Of a stretch of 64,000 bases of DNA, positions 35,930 to 46,230 are shown piece after piece; positions within the stretch are counted from its first letter, which is position 1; each line of letters opens with the position of its first letter. The notes below the pieces were generated by a model. That model was given only the letters and a program-made list of their open reading frames with translations, was not told the origin of the DNA and ran no database searches. Source of the DNA: an uncultured Bacteroidales bacterium (GTDB taxonomy: Bacteria; Bacteroidota; Bacteroidia; Bacteroidales; P3); assembly GCA_905234665.1 (NCBI GenBank), contig CAJOIV010000002.1, positions 13,361-77,360 of the forward strand. Reading direction: 5' to 3'. Made by a program: the position numbers and the translations under genes.

Positions 35930-36295
35930 ATGGGAAACATGACAAACGACATTGACAAGATTATCGTGGTGGGCGACAGGGTGTTGATACGACCCGACGA
36001 CGCCGTCGACCGCACCAAGAGCGGGCTTTACCTGCCCGCGGGCTACAAGGACAACGAGAAGGTCCTTTCGGGCTATATCCTCAAATGCGGCCCGGGCTAC
36101 CCCCTGCCGACCCTCGACGAGGGCGAGGTGTGGGACAGCCGCGCCAAGAGCACCCGCTACCTCCCCCTGCAGGTGCAGCCCGGCGACCTGGCCCTCTTCC
36201 TCTCCAAGAACGCCATCGAAATCAAGTATAACGGCACGAAGTACTTCATCGTCCCGCAGAACGCCATCCTCCTTGTGGAGAGGGACGAGTTTTGA
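35930..36295 (+). CDS. GroES-like (Cpn10-fold) protein
   Basis: The 121-residue protein shows IIVVGDRVLIRPDDAVDRTKSGLYLPAG and later PLQVQPGDLALFLSKNAIEI and YFIVPQNAILLVERD, a chaperonin-10 fold pattern. It is longer than GroES and lacks a groEL neighbour, so it is a paralogue of uncertain role. An internal ATG at 35939 could be the start. Its 5' region is duplicated at 33510-33590. Confidence 0.8.
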   Translation: MGNMTNDIDKIIVVGDRVLIRPDDAVDRTKSGLYLPAGYKDNEKVLSGYILKCGPGYPLPTLDEGEVWDSRAKSTRYLPLQVQPGDLALFLSKNAIEIKYNGTKYFIVPQNAILLVERDEF

Positions 36296-36320
36296 GAAAT
36301 TGAAAATTGAGAATTGAAAA
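36293..36320. repeat. AATTGA-type repeat before alaS
   Basis: GAGAAATTGAAAATTGAGAA and TTGAAAATG form the leader; the alaS ATG is its last triplet. Confidence 0.65.
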
Positions 36321-38920
36321 TGACTAGCAACGAAATCCGCAAAGCCTTCCTCGATTTCTTCCAGAGCAAGCAGCACACCATGGTCCCCTCGGCTCCCATG
36401 GTAGTGAAGAACGACCCCACCCTCATGTTCACCAACGCGGGCATGAACCAGTTCAAGGACATCTTCCTCGGCAACGCCCCCGCGCCCTACCCCCGCGCCT
36501 GCGACGCACAGAAGTGCCTGCGCGTCAGCGGCAAGCACAACGACCTCGAAGAGGTGGGACACGACACCTACCACCACACGATGTTCGAGATGCTGGGCAA
36601 TTGGAGCTTTGGTGACTACTTCAAGAAGGAGGCCATCGCCTACGCCTGGGAGTTCCTCACCGAGGTGATGCACATCGACAAGGAGAACCTCTACGTCACC
36701 GTCTTCGGAGGCGACCAGGGCGACAACCTCGAGATGGACACCGAGGCCTACGGCTACTGGAAGGAGCATATCGCCGAGGAGCGCATCCTCCGCGGCTCGA
36801 AGAAGGACAACTTCTGGGAGATGGGCGAGCAGGGTCCCTGCGGCCCCTGCAGCGAGATACATATCGACCTCCGCAGCCCCGAGGAGAAAGCCAAAGTGCC
36901 CGGTAAAGAACTCGTCAACAAGGACAACCCCCTCGTCATCGAGATATGGAACCTCGTCTTCATGCAGTTCAACCGCCTCGCCGACGGCACACTGCAACCC
37001 CTGAAGGCCAAGCATATCGACACCGGCATGGGCTTCGAGCGCCTCTGCATGGTGATACAGGGCAAGCAGTCGAACTACGACACCGACGTCTTCCAGCCCC
37101 TCATCCAGAAGATCGCCGCCCTCTGCAGCCGCACCTATGGACAGCGTGAAGAGGACGACGTCGCCATGCGCGTCATCGCCGACCACCTCCGCGCCGTCTC
37201 GTTCTCCATCGCCGACGGGCAACTGCCCTCCAACGCCAAGGCAGGATACGTCATCCGTCGCATCCTGCGCCGTGCCGTGCGCTACGGCTATACCTTCCTC
37301 GGATTCAAGGAGCCCTTCATCAACCAGCTCGTCCCCACCCTCGTCGAGCAGATGGGACACCAATACCCCGAGCTTGCCAAGCAACAGCAGCTCGTCACCC
37401 GCATCATCCTCGAGGAGGAGCAGGCCTTCCTGCGCACCCTCGCCTCCGGCATCCGCCGCTTCGAGGAATATATCGGCCGCACCGAACAGCCCGGCACCAT
37501 CAACGGCGACTTCGCCTTCGAGCTGTTCGACACCTACGGCTTCCCCATCGACCTCACGCAGCTCATGGCCTCCGAGAAGGGTTGGACCGTTGACATGGAA
37601 GGCTTCGCCCGCGGCCTTGAGGCCCAGAAGAACCGTTCCCGCGCCGCCGCCGCCGTCGAAAATGACGACTGGCAGGAACTCGTCCCCGAAGTGGAAGAGG
37701 CCTTCATCGGCTACGACGAAATCGCCACCGAGGTGCGCATCACCCGCTATCGCCGCGTCCGTACCAAGGACAAGGAGTTCTACCAGCTCGTCTTCGACCG
37801 CACCCCCTTCTACGGCGAGAGCGGCGGTCAGGTAGGCGACAACGGAACCCTCACCCACCCCTCCGGCGACGTGGTCACCATCCTCGACACCAAGAAGGAG
37901 AACAACCTCATCGTCCATATCGCCGCCAAGTTGCCCGAGCACCTCGACCAGCCCTACAAGGCTGAAGTCGACAAGTGCCGCCGCTTTGCCATCCAATGCA
38001 ACCACTCGGCCACCCACCTGCTGCACCACGCCCTGCGCAACGTCCTCGGCACCCATGTCGAGCAGAAAGGCTCGTCCGTCGACGACCAGCGCCTCCGTTT
38101 CGACTTCTCCCACTTCGCCAAGATGACCAAGGAGGAAATCCGCGAGGTCGAGAAGCAGGTCAATATCGCCATCCGCCACGCCATTCCCCTCGAGGAGCAC
38201 CGCAACATGCCCATCGACGAGGCCCGCAAACTGGGCGCCATGGCCCTCTTCGGCGAGAAGTACGGCGACAGTGTGCGCGTCATCAAGTTCGGCGACAGCG
38301 TCGAGTTCTGTGGCGGCACGCACACCCCCAACACCGGCCACATCGGCTCGTTCCGCATCGTCAGTGAGGGCGCCGTGGCCGCCGGCATGCGCCGCATCGA
38401 GGCCGTCACAGGCAGCGCCGCCGAACAGTATTGCAACCAGATGCAGGACCAGCTCGACACCCTCCGCGAACTCCTCAAGAACCCCAAGGACCTCTCCGCC
38501 GCCGTGCAGCGTCTCCTCGACGAAGGCGCAACCCTCCGCAGCCAAATCGAGCAGTTCCAGCGCGACCGCGCCAACGCCCTCTGCAGCGACATCGCCGCCA
38601 GACTCGCCACCTCGCCCGTGGTCTGCATGAAGGTTGACGCCGACCTCTCGCCCCTCAAAGACGCCCTCCTCGCCCTCCGCAACGACCATCCCGACATGGC
38701 TGTCGTCCTCGGCAGCGTCTTCGGCGACAAGCCCTCCCTCACCGTCTGCCTCGGCCAGCAGCGCATCGACGCCGGCCTCAACGCCGCCACCCTCGTCCGC
38801 ACCGCGGGCAAGGAAATCCAAGGCGGCGGCGGCGGACAGCCCGCCTACGCCACCGCAGGAGGCAAGAACCCCGAAGGACTCGACAAGGCCTTGGAGGTCG
38901 TCAAAGGACTGATAGGGTAA
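36320..38920 (+). CDS. alaS: Alanyl-tRNA synthetase
   Basis: The 866-residue class II enzyme starts TSNEIRKAFLDFFQSKQHTM. It has the catalytic domain (VKNDPTLMFTNAGMNQFKD), the GEQGPCGPCSEIHID and MQFNR motifs, and the editing domain with HSATHLLHHALR (HxxxH) and FCGGTHTPNTGHIGSFRI (CxxxH zinc site). It closes with the C-terminal DHHA1 domain ending GGGGGQPAYATAGG. Length is standard. A TTG at 36314 is also in frame, but the ATG at 36320 fits the family start. Confidence 0.97.
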   Translation: MTSNEIRKAFLDFFQSKQHTMVPSAPMVVKNDPTLMFTNAGMNQFKDIFLGNAPAPYPRACDAQKCLRVSGKHNDLEEVGHDTYHHTMFEMLGNWSFGDYFKKEAIAYAWEFLTEVMHIDKENLYVTVFGGDQGDNLEMDTEAYGYWKEHIAEERILRGSKKDNFWEMGEQGPCGPCSEIHIDLRSPEEKAKVPGKELVNKDNPLVIEIWNLVFMQFNRLADGTLQPLKAKHIDTGMGFERLCMVIQGKQSNYDTDVFQPLIQKIAALCSRTYGQREEDDVAMRVIADHLRAVSFSIADGQLPSNAKAGYVIRRILRRAVRYGYTFLGFKEPFINQLVPTLVEQMGHQYPELAKQQQLVTRIILEEEQAFLRTLASGIRRFEEYIGRTEQPGTINGDFAFELFDTYGFPIDLTQLMASEKGWTVDMEGFARGLEAQKNRSRAAAAVENDDWQELVPEVEEAFIGYDEIATEVRITRYRRVRTKDKEFYQLVFDRTPFYGESGGQVGDNGTLTHPSGDVVTILDTKKENNLIVHIAAKLPEHLDQPYKAEVDKCRRFAIQCNHSATHLLHHALRNVLGTHVEQKGSSVDDQRLRFDFSHFAKMTKEEIREVEKQVNIAIRHAIPLEEHRNMPIDEARKLGAMALFGEKYGDSVRVIKFGDSVEFCGGTHTPNTGHIGSFRIVSEGAVAAGMRRIEAVTGSAAEQYCNQMQDQLDTLRELLKNPKDLSAAVQRLLDEGATLRSQIEQFQRDRANALCSDIAARLATSPVVCMKVDADLSPLKDALLALRNDHPDMAVVLGSVFGDKPSLTVCLGQQRIDAGLNAATLVRTAGKEIQGGGGGQPAYATAGGKNPEGLDKALEVVKGLIG

Positions 38921-38974
38921 TTGTGGGTTAGGGATGGGTTTGACATAAGTTTGACATGAGTTTGACTTTTTAAG

Positions 38975-39064
38975 AATTTCTTTAACATTTGCCTCCGCTG
39001 CCGCGCCGCCCCCCGTGGGCTGCCGCCCCGCAGCGGAGGGGCGGCGCGAAATGTTAAAGAAATT
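38975..39064. repeat. Long inverted repeat with two crossing inner stems
   Basis: The outer arms are AATTTCTTTAACATTT (38975-38990) and AAATGTTAAAGAAATT (39049-39064). Inside, CTCCGCTGC can pair with GCAGCGGAG, and CGCGCCGCCC with GGGCGGCGCG, but in interleaved order. It lies between the convergent alaS and outer-membrane-protein genes and may terminate both. Three GTTTGACAT-like repeats precede it at 38938-38968. Confidence 0.75.
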
Positions 39065-39160
39065 GTTAAAATGTAGGACTCACGGAGGAGGCTTCTTGAA
39101 TTAAAAATTGAAAATATTGCTATGCCGTTGTGCCATCGCGGTCTGCACCTCGGGCAAAAC

Positions 39161-40504
39161 CTAAAGCGTGAGGAGGTTGAGCGTGTGGGTGACTCCGAGG
39201 GAGAAGTAGAGGCCTGCGGGCAGTTTGGAGTATGCATGAATGTCGTTGTAGTTCAGTGTTTCGGCATTCGACCCGTCGTTGCTCGGGGTGAGTTTGGAGA
39301 AAGTCTTCTCATAGCCGACACTCAAGTCGAGGTAAGTGTTCTTCCCCAACCGCAGAGAGGCACCTGCCGACGGAGAAGCATACATTGCATTATATCCCCC
39401 ATTATTACCTACATTCACATGCTTTCTGCCGAAGTCGAGCGATACCTTGGGAGAGACAGTGCCGTCGAGGATTCTGTAGTTGACCCTTGCAAACAGCCTA
39501 TAGAAGTCAGACACCTGATAATCATAGCTATAATAGTCATCATAGTAATCATCCGGCCGTCCCTCTGTGTGTATGCTTCCGATGGACCCGTGGCAGTATG
39601 TGAACCCAATGCCTGCCGACAGATTCGGAGTAATCAGATAGCCGGGGGCAAAAGTGGCACCGTATATCTTGCTCATCATCCTCGCCTCTGTCGTCAATTG
39701 TATTCCGCAAGCGCGGGTCTGCCGTGCGGGCTTCACCATATCCGCCATGCGGAACGCATGGTGGATGTCTAAGTCCACCTTGACAGCCGCACCGTCATAC
39801 TGCCCGTACATGTTTTCGCGATAAGAGGAATAAAAATAGGACATGTATCCTGCACTGACCCGGAGGTCTACAGTCGGCGACAATGAGAACCTTACACCCG
39901 GCATCACGCGGAACGCCAAGGCAGTTTCCTTGCGCTGTGAGTTATTGCCACCCGTGAAGAACTCCTTTCCTGCATACAAATCCACAAAGTAGTCGGCGTA
40001 GTCATCCACCAAGGCATAAATCCGGTTTTCCACCCCCAGCATCCAATTTATATTATTCTTACGACCCTTGTAAGGATACAATGCACTTACATTTATTCCC
40101 CAATAGGAATTCCCGCTGATGAATCCGCCCGCGCTGACACCCGCGCCAAAATCCAGATTCCCGCCAAGGTTGGCGCGCACCTGAGTGCCCACGCTTGCCA
40201 TGAGCCCCTTGTACTGGGGATTGCCTGTGGCAGCGGTTTCCCCTGTAGGGGTGGCGGAGTCGTCCTCATCCACATTCTCAAACGACCGTACCGAGCCGTC
40301 AGCGTAGATGACGGACGAGACTTTCGCCGTGGGAATGGTCTGTACGCCCCGTGGCCCGTCGGGTGTGCGGTAGCGCACTTCCGTCTTGGTCACTCTGACA
40401 ATCTTGGCGTCGATGCGCTCCGAATCTTTTGTTACGATGGCATCCTGTGCCATCACCGTCTGCACCACGGCAAACAGCAGAAGAAATGATAATAAACGTT
40501 TCAT
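39161..40504 (-). CDS. Outer-membrane beta-barrel-like protein
   Basis: The 447-residue protein has a signal peptide ending QTVMAQ. A short N-terminal beta module follows (AIVTKDSERIDAKIVRVTKTEV), then a barrel-type pattern of alternating aromatic strands (VNVSAL-like GINVSALYPY, VSAGYMSYFYSSYREN, FSLGVTHTLNLLTL at the end). The terminal aromatic/hydrophobic strand is consistent with outer-membrane insertion. Function unknown. It has the second copy of the structured leader. Confidence 0.75.
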   Translation of the reverse strand: MKRLLSFLLLFAVVQTVMAQDAIVTKDSERIDAKIVRVTKTEVRYRTPDGPRGVQTIPTAKVSSVIYADGSVRSFENVDEDDSATPTGETAATGNPQYKGLMASVGTQVRANLGGNLDFGAGVSAGGFISGNSYWGINVSALYPYKGRKNNINWMLGVENRIYALVDDYADYFVDLYAGKEFFTGGNNSQRKETALAFRVMPGVRFSLSPTVDLRVSAGYMSYFYSSYRENMYGQYDGAAVKVDLDIHHAFRMADMVKPARQTRACGIQLTTEARMMSKIYGATFAPGYLITPNLSAGIGFTYCHGSIGSIHTEGRPDDYYDDYYSYDYQVSDFYRLFARVNYRILDGTVSPKVSLDFGRKHVNVGNNGGYNAMYASPSAGASLRLGKNTYLDLSVGYEKTFSKLTPSNDGSNAETLNYNDIHAYSKLPAGLYFSLGVTHTLNLLTL

Positions 40505-40506
40505 GG

Positions 40507-40590
40507 TGTTTTATTGTTTTTGATTATTCTTTCTGTCCCGGCTCGGGGACGGGTTATATCCACGAAGAAAGTGGAGCCATCCATTGTGTC
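40507..40590 (-). other. Short upstream open frame in the leader, overlapping the gene start
   Basis: From the ATG in CACAATGGATGGCTCCACT a 27-codon frame runs through the end of the leader. It closes with ACACCATGA, its TGA overlapping the ATG at 40504. The start MDGSTF is shared with the first leader copy, where the same frame runs into the LRR gene. Translation is not shown. Confidence 0.45.
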
Positions 40591-40814
40591 TCTATTTCTT
40601 GATGATAGGGCTGGACTCCCTGTTACGTAAAAATATTGATGTTCTGAATCGCCCCACGTGTGGACATATTCCGATTAAGAATACTATCCAACAGGAGCAT
40701 CATCTTTCGTTATTCTTTTACGTAACTTCATGAGAAGTGTCCAGTTTCTCATCATCAAGAATAAGGCGAAAATGCGCTTTCTTTCGGCAAACCTTTCCTT
40801 CCGGTTTGCGGGTG
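40519..40814 (-). ncRNA. Structured 5' leader RNA (copy 2)
   Basis: This copy is homologous to 19160-19440. On the RNA strand the helices are: GCAAACC/GGTTTGC; TTATTCTT/AAGAATAA (+ strand 40757-40764 with 40710-40717); GTTACGTAAAA/TTTTACGTAAC (40716-40726 with 40622-40632), crossing the previous one; GCTCC/GGGGC (40694-40698 with 40651-40655); TATTC/GAATA (40679-40683 with 40667-40671). Paired changes relative to copy 1 support the fold. An extra ATGAGAA/TTCTCAT hairpin is inside the P2 loop. Confidence 0.75.
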
Positions 40815-40844
40815 CAAAGATACGAAGAATTTTTGATATGGCAA
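40815..40844 (-). promoter_or_regulatory. Promoter of the outer-membrane-protein leader
   Basis: On the - strand TTG (40844-40842), 19 bases, TATCTTTG (40822-40815). The TTGCCATATC block is identical to the promoters at 18307 and 19130. Confidence 0.8.
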
Positions 40845-40907
40845 GAAAAAAGTTTTATGGGGTGCCGCTGGCACGCGGAAGGGAGGGGCGGAAGTTAATG
40901 GAGGAGT

Positions 40908-42071
40908 TTAGATGCCCAAGGCATCAAGGAGGAGTTTGAGATAGTCGCGGTAGTGTCGCAGGCTGCAGGCGTCGCAGGTGTCGGCAGGGTCGTGGTAGCC
41001 GCCGAAGGGGCCGCCCATGGTGAGGATGAAGATGGCGGGACAGCGCGAGGTGAACCAGTAGTGGTCGCTGTTGGGTGCATTGTCGCGCGGACGCACCTCA
41101 GGAGCCACCTTGCGCTGGTCGTTGAGGGCTTTCAGCCTCTCGTAGTAGACCTTGGTGTCGGCCGACTTGGCGTTGAAGACCATCAGTCCCTCGTCACCGC
41201 CGCAGAACATGTCGATATTGCACAACAGACGCACTTTGGAATAGTCTATCAAGGGATGCCCGGCGGCGTACTCCGAACCTTTGAGCCCCGATTCCTCGCC
41301 ACTGAAGAACATGAAGACCATCGTGTAGTGGGGCTTTGAGAGTACCGAGCGGCGGGCAATATCCATCACCGCCGCCACGCCGCTGGCATTGTCGTGTGCG
41401 CCAGGGAAGTAGACCCCGTCACCCATCGTGCCGCAATGGTCGTAATGGGCCGTGAAGACCATCATCGAGTCCACCTCCCCTTGCACATATCCCACGACGT
41501 TCTGCGACTGATAGGCGGGATGATGGTTCAGCGGGACGGTCAGCTCCACCTTGCGCGGATGCCGGGGAAGGAGGCTGTCAAGCACTTCGACACAGACAGG
41601 AGCCCCCTCTGTGGCGACTCCGACGATGGGTCCATAGGTGTCGAGCTTTTCGACGGAGAATATCCATGTCCCGTCCTTCATCTTCTTCTTCCACCGCGCC
41701 GCATCGAGTTTCTTGGGCACTGCGTGGCGCGTGGCGGGATATATGCGGAACTGCTCGTAAGGCTTCATTTCCGTGCCCGAGATGCTGAGGGACACAGGTC
41801 CTTCATGACTGTAGCAGGCATAGGAATAGTGCTGCAGGTACCCCGGCGCGAGGGGCTTCACCCCTATCTTGCGGAACTCGCCGGCCAGGTAGGCTGCCGC
41901 GATGGAGTCGCCCTTGTAGGAGGCTCCGCGGCCATACATCGACGGCGAGGAGAGGTTGCGGATAATGCGCCGGGCGTATGCCTCGTCCTGGGCGGAGAGG
42001 GAATTGAGAATTGAGAATTGAGAATTGAAAATTATCGCGGTGGCGAGTATTAGAATGCGGGAACGTTTCAT
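40908..42071 (-). CDS. M28-family metallopeptidase, exported
   Basis: The 387-residue protein has a signal peptide (ILILATAIIFNSQFSILNS, cut near LSAQ). The M28 zinc-site motifs follow: FTAHYDHCG, FPGAHDNASGVA, FSGEESGLKGSEYA, LLCNIDMFCGG and the final His in GGYHDPADTCD. It is probably an aminopeptidase in the periplasm or on the surface. Part of the signal peptide is encoded by AATTGAG repeats (42000-42035). Confidence 0.9.
   Translation of the reverse strand: MKRSRILILATAIIFNSQFSILNSLSAQDEAYARRIIRNLSSPSMYGRGASYKGDSIAAAYLAGEFRKIGVKPLAPGYLQHYSYACYSHEGPVSLSISGTEMKPYEQFRIYPATRHAVPKKLDAARWKKKMKDGTWIFSVEKLDTYGPIVGVATEGAPVCVEVLDSLLPRHPRKVELTVPLNHHPAYQSQNVVGYVQGEVDSMMVFTAHYDHCGTMGDGVYFPGAHDNASGVAAVMDIARRSVLSKPHYTMVFMFFSGEESGLKGSEYAAGHPLIDYSKVRLLCNIDMFCGGDEGLMVFNAKSADTKVYYERLKALNDQRKVAPEVRPRDNAPNSDHYWFTSRCPAIFILTMGGPFGGYHDPADTCDACSLRHYRDYLKLLLDALGI
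42000..42035. repeat. AATTGAG array inside a signal peptide
   Basis: GAATTGAGAATTGAGAATTG plus AGAATTGAAAATT, at least four units in tandem, is translated on the - strand as the FNSQFSILNS part of the M28 peptidase signal peptide. Confidence 0.75.
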
Positions 42072-42073
42072 GG

Positions 42074-42103
42074 TTCTTACTTCTTAGTTCTTAGTTCTTA
42101 CTT

Positions 42104-42105
<2 letters not shown>
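42074..42105. repeat. TTCTTAC/TTCTTAG array at the YfcC gene end
   Basis: TTCTTACTTCTTAGTTCTTA and following GTTCTTACTTCT. It spans the YfcC stop codon and the gap to the M28 peptidase start. Confidence 0.7.
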
Positions 42106-43510
<1,405 letters not shown>

Positions 43511-43527
43511 GTTGAGAGTACAGGTAA

Positions 43528-44169
43528 TTAATTATGTCTCCTGAATCCGATAGGGTTGCGAGGTTTAGATTGGGTATCCCTTAACTCATCAAGGGCATCG
43601 TTGATGGCTTCGATTTGGATTGCAATCTCATTGTTGGTCTGTTCTTGCTGCTCGTTGATGTCGTTCTGGTCATGCAGGATTTCTTCCACGTAGGCGTTCA
43701 GTTGGTCAACCTTGTGCGAAATCTGCTCAACCTTCAAATCCATTGAGAGCATTGTGGTGATTGATTGTCGCATTGCGATGAATGCGCGGGTCACCATCAC
43801 ACTCATCTGTACAGCACTTGGACTGTGTAAGACAGCGGCGAGCATCACTGCACCATGTTCGGTAAAGGCGTAAGGAGGGTTCGACTTGTTGCGTCGGTTC
43901 GGGGATGCTGTCACAATCTGTGACCGCATATTGGGATTCTGAATGTTACGGTCGATTTCCTGCCACTCGCTTTCTGTCAACTTAAACATGAAGTCCGTCG
44001 GGAAACGGTCAATATTACGCTTGACAGCCTGGTTCAAGGCAGCGGTCTTTACACCATAGATAGCCGCAAGGTCGTAATCTAACATCACCTTTTGTCCACG
44101 AACTTCGTAAATGGCATCCTTGATTGTTTCGCTCTGCTGTTTTTGAGGTATGAATAGTTCTGTACTCAT
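43528..44169 (-). CDS. ORF6N domain protein
   Basis: The 213-residue protein has the ORF6N DNA-binding-type domain at residues about 15-110: AIYEVRGQKVMLDYDLAAIYGVKT, LNQAVKRNIDRFPTDFMFKL and YAFTEHGAVMLAAVLHSP. A C-terminal coiled coil rich in Asn/Gln/Glu follows. ORF6N proteins occur in phages and as lone genes in Bacteroidetes; the function is unclear. GC is lower than in the neighbours, suggesting acquisition. Confidence 0.87.
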   Translation of the reverse strand: MSTELFIPQKQQSETIKDAIYEVRGQKVMLDYDLAAIYGVKTAALNQAVKRNIDRFPTDFMFKLTESEWQEIDRNIQNPNMRSQIVTASPNRRNKSNPPYAFTEHGAVMLAAVLHSPSAVQMSVMVTRAFIAMRQSITTMLSMDLKVEQISHKVDQLNAYVEEILHDQNDINEQQEQTNNEIAIQIEAINDALDELRDTQSKPRNPIGFRRHN

Positions 44170-44182
44170 AATATGTGGTATT

Positions 44183-44695
44183 TCATGATGCGCTCACAAT
44201 TCTATTGCTATTGGTAGAATACCCCTTTAATTTAGAAAGGGAGGCGAGGTAGGAGTTGCGGTAGCAGGGGTCGGTGGAAACGTCGGGGCCGAACCATATG
44301 GGCGGGACGAAGGCATTGGCGGCGTCGGTGGAGGGGAACTCGACCTCGGCGAGGACGAGGGGAGCATGGGGGCCGTGGAAGATGTCGAGCTCGATGACAA
44401 GGCCGTCGGGCAGGGGGATGCGGTAGCGGGTCTTGGCGACGGGGATACCCTCACATTTGGCCCGCAGGAGGGCGTAGGACTCGGGGGCGAGGGGAAACTC
44501 CTCCTCGCGGTTGTGAATGGCCGTGGTACCAGGGACGCGCAGGTGCTGCTTGACGGTGAGGATATAGCGGTCACCCATCCTGCGGATGCGCAGGGTGGGT
44601 GACGTGCAGAGGTAGGCTTGCTCTATCTCGACATGCGGGTAGCTGTCGAGATCGTCGGGGAGTTCGCGCACCAGGTATTTCCGCTCGATTTCCAT
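44183..44695 (-). CDS. CYTH domain protein (inorganic triphosphatase/class IV adenylate cyclase-like)
   Basis: The 170-residue protein begins MEIERKYLV, the ExExK signature that binds metal in the CYTH tunnel fold. It is followed by TLRIRRMGDRYILTVK, REEEFPLAPES, KTRYRIPLP, ELDIFHGPHAPLVLAEVEFPS and WFGPDVSTDPCYRNSYLA. It most likely hydrolyses tripolyphosphate or a nucleoside triphosphate. Its ATG overlaps the purC TGA by one base. Confidence 0.88.
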   Translation of the reverse strand: MEIERKYLVRELPDDLDSYPHVEIEQAYLCTSPTLRIRRMGDRYILTVKQHLRVPGTTAIHNREEEFPLAPESYALLRAKCEGIPVAKTRYRIPLPDGLVIELDIFHGPHAPLVLAEVEFPSTDAANAFVPPIWFGPDVSTDPCYRNSYLASLSKLKGYSTNSNRIVSAS

Positions 44696-45642
44696 CAGAG
44701 CGTATTCAGGAAGTCGGTGACATTCTTCTCGATGCGGGCGGCGACATCGGCGCAGTCGTCGGCTTTGACGAAGGGCTTGCCCACAATATGCTCGTACAGC
44801 TCGATGTAACGGTCGGTGATGGAGTTGACAATGGCGTCGGTCATCTCGGGGACCTTCTGCCCTTCCTTGCCCTGGAAGCCGTTCTCCATGAGCCATTCGC
44901 GGACGAACTCCTTGGAGAGCTGGCGCTGGTGTTCGCCCTTGGCCTGACGCTCCTCGTAGCCTTCGGCATAGAAGTAGCGGCTGCTGTCGGGGGTGTGGAT
45001 TTCGTCGATGAGGTAGATCTTGCCGTCGCGCTTGCCAAACTCGTACTTGGTGTCGACCAGGATGAGGCCCTTCTCGGCGGCCATCTCGGTGCCGCGCTGG
45101 AAGAGGGCGAGGGCGTACTTCTCGAGCTGGTCGTAGTCCTCCTTGGAGACCAGGCCCGTGCGGATAATCTCCTCGCGGGAGATGTTCTCGTCATGGCCTT
45201 CGTCGGCCTTGGTGGTGGGGGTGACGATGGGGTGCGGGAACTTCTGGTTTTCCTTCATCCCTTCGGGCAGGGGCACGCCGCAGAGGGTGCGGGCGCCGGC
45301 CTTGTACTCGCGCCAGGCACTGCCGGCGAGGTAGCCGCGGACAATCATCTCGACACGGAAGCCCTCGCATTTGAGGCCCACGGTGACCATCGGGTCGGGG
45401 GTGGCGAGTTTCCAGTTGGGGACGATATCGGCGGTGGCGTCGAGGAAATAGGCGGCAATCTGGTTCAGCACCTGGCCCTTGTAGGGGATACCCTTGGGGA
45501 GCACCACGTCGAAGGCACTGATGCGGTCGGAGACCACCATGGCCATGTATTTGTCGTCGATGTTATAGACATCGCGGACCTTGCCCACATAAAGGCTTTT
45601 CTGCTTCGGGAAAGAGAAATTGGTTTTGACTATTGCGTTCAT
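44695..45642 (-). CDS. purC: SAICAR synthetase (phosphoribosylaminoimidazole-succinocarboxamide synthase)
   Basis: PurC joins aspartate to CAIR in purine synthesis. The 315-residue protein has [89 protein letters not shown] and [11 protein letters not shown]. It is the longer type of PurC, typical of Bacteroidetes and yeast. It lies 14 bases downstream of rsmD in the same direction. Confidence 0.96.
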   Translation of the reverse strand: MNAIVKTNFSFPKQKSLYVGKVRDVYNIDDKYMAMVVSDRISAFDVVLPKGIPYKGQVLNQIAAYFLDATADIVPNWKLATPDPMVTVGLKCEGFRVEMIVRGYLAGSAWREYKAGARTLCGVPLPEGMKENQKFPHPIVTPTTKADEGHDENISREEIIRTGLVSKEDYDQLEKYALALFQRGTEMAAEKGLILVDTKYEFGKRDGKIYLIDEIHTPDSSRYFYAEGYEERQAKGEHQRQLSKEFVREWLMENGFQGKEGQKVPEMTDAIVNSITDRYIELYEHIVGKPFVKADDCADVAARIEKNVTDFLNTL

Positions 45643-45656
45643 ATTCTAAGGGTTTA

Positions 45657-46199
45657 TTATTCGATGGTTTGGGCGAAGAAGGTGAAGTTGACCTTGCCGT
45701 AGTGGCGGTGCTGCCAGAAATGGGGATGGTCCTCGAACTGGAACTCGCGCGGGTGTTCCAGGACAAATATGCCATCGGGAGTGAGCAGTTCTTTCTCAAA
45801 GACGAGGTCGGGCAGTTTGGCGAGTTCCTCCAGTGCGTAGGGAGGGTCGGCAAAGACTATGTCGAACTTTTTGTAGGCCCGCTTGAGGAGGTCGAAGACA
45901 TCGGAGCGCACCACATGGAGGTTCTGTACACCGAACTGCTGTGCCGAGGCCTTGATGAAGTCGGTACACTGGACATTGATGTCGACCGACGTGACCTCTT
46001 TGGCGCCGCGGGAGACGAACTCCAACGAGACGGCCCCTGTACCCGCAAAGAGGTCGAGGACAGAACACTCGTCGTAATCCACGTAGTTGTTGAGGATATT
46101 GAAGAGGCTTTCGCGCGCCATGTCGGTGGTGGGACGCACGGGGAGTGTCGTTGGCGGGTTGAGGCGACGGCCTCGGAGGTTTCCTGCAATGATGCGCAC
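45657..46199 (-). CDS. rsmD: 16S rRNA (guanine966-N2)-methyltransferase
   Basis: The 180-residue protein starts MRIIAGNLRGRRL, then VRPTTDMARESLFNIL, the SAM-binding motif VLDLFAGTGAVSLEFVSRGA, and the catalytic VFADPPY (DPPY, N-methylation of guanine). Length is normal. The DUF3822 gene lies just upstream, a common Bacteroidales arrangement. Confidence 0.95.
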   Translation of the reverse strand: MRIIAGNLRGRRLNPPTTLPVRPTTDMARESLFNILNNYVDYDECSVLDLFAGTGAVSLEFVSRGAKEVTSVDINVQCTDFIKASAQQFGVQNLHVVRSDVFDLLKRAYKKFDIVFADPPYALEELAKLPDLVFEKELLTPDGIFVLEHPREFQFEDHPHFWQHRHYGKVNFTFFAQTIE

Positions 46200-46209
46200 G
46201 GATTGTACA

Positions 46210-46230
46210 GACTAAAATCTAAAAACTAAA
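46210..46230. repeat. ACTAAAAATC-type repeat between DUF3822 and rsmD
   Basis: ACTAAAATCTAAAAACTAAA sits at the end of the DUF3822 gene, the reverse form of the TTTTAG array at 12546. Confidence 0.45.

Noticed and set aside
35858..38821. Long open frame antisense to alaS
   Set aside because: It arises from the GC-rich third-codon bias of alaS; its composition (Gly/Val/Glu/Ala rich) shows no domain pattern.
40505..40907. tRNA genes in the larger gaps
   Set aside because: No cloverleaf with T-loop GTTCRA or CCA-type end was found in this or the other gaps longer than 130 bases.
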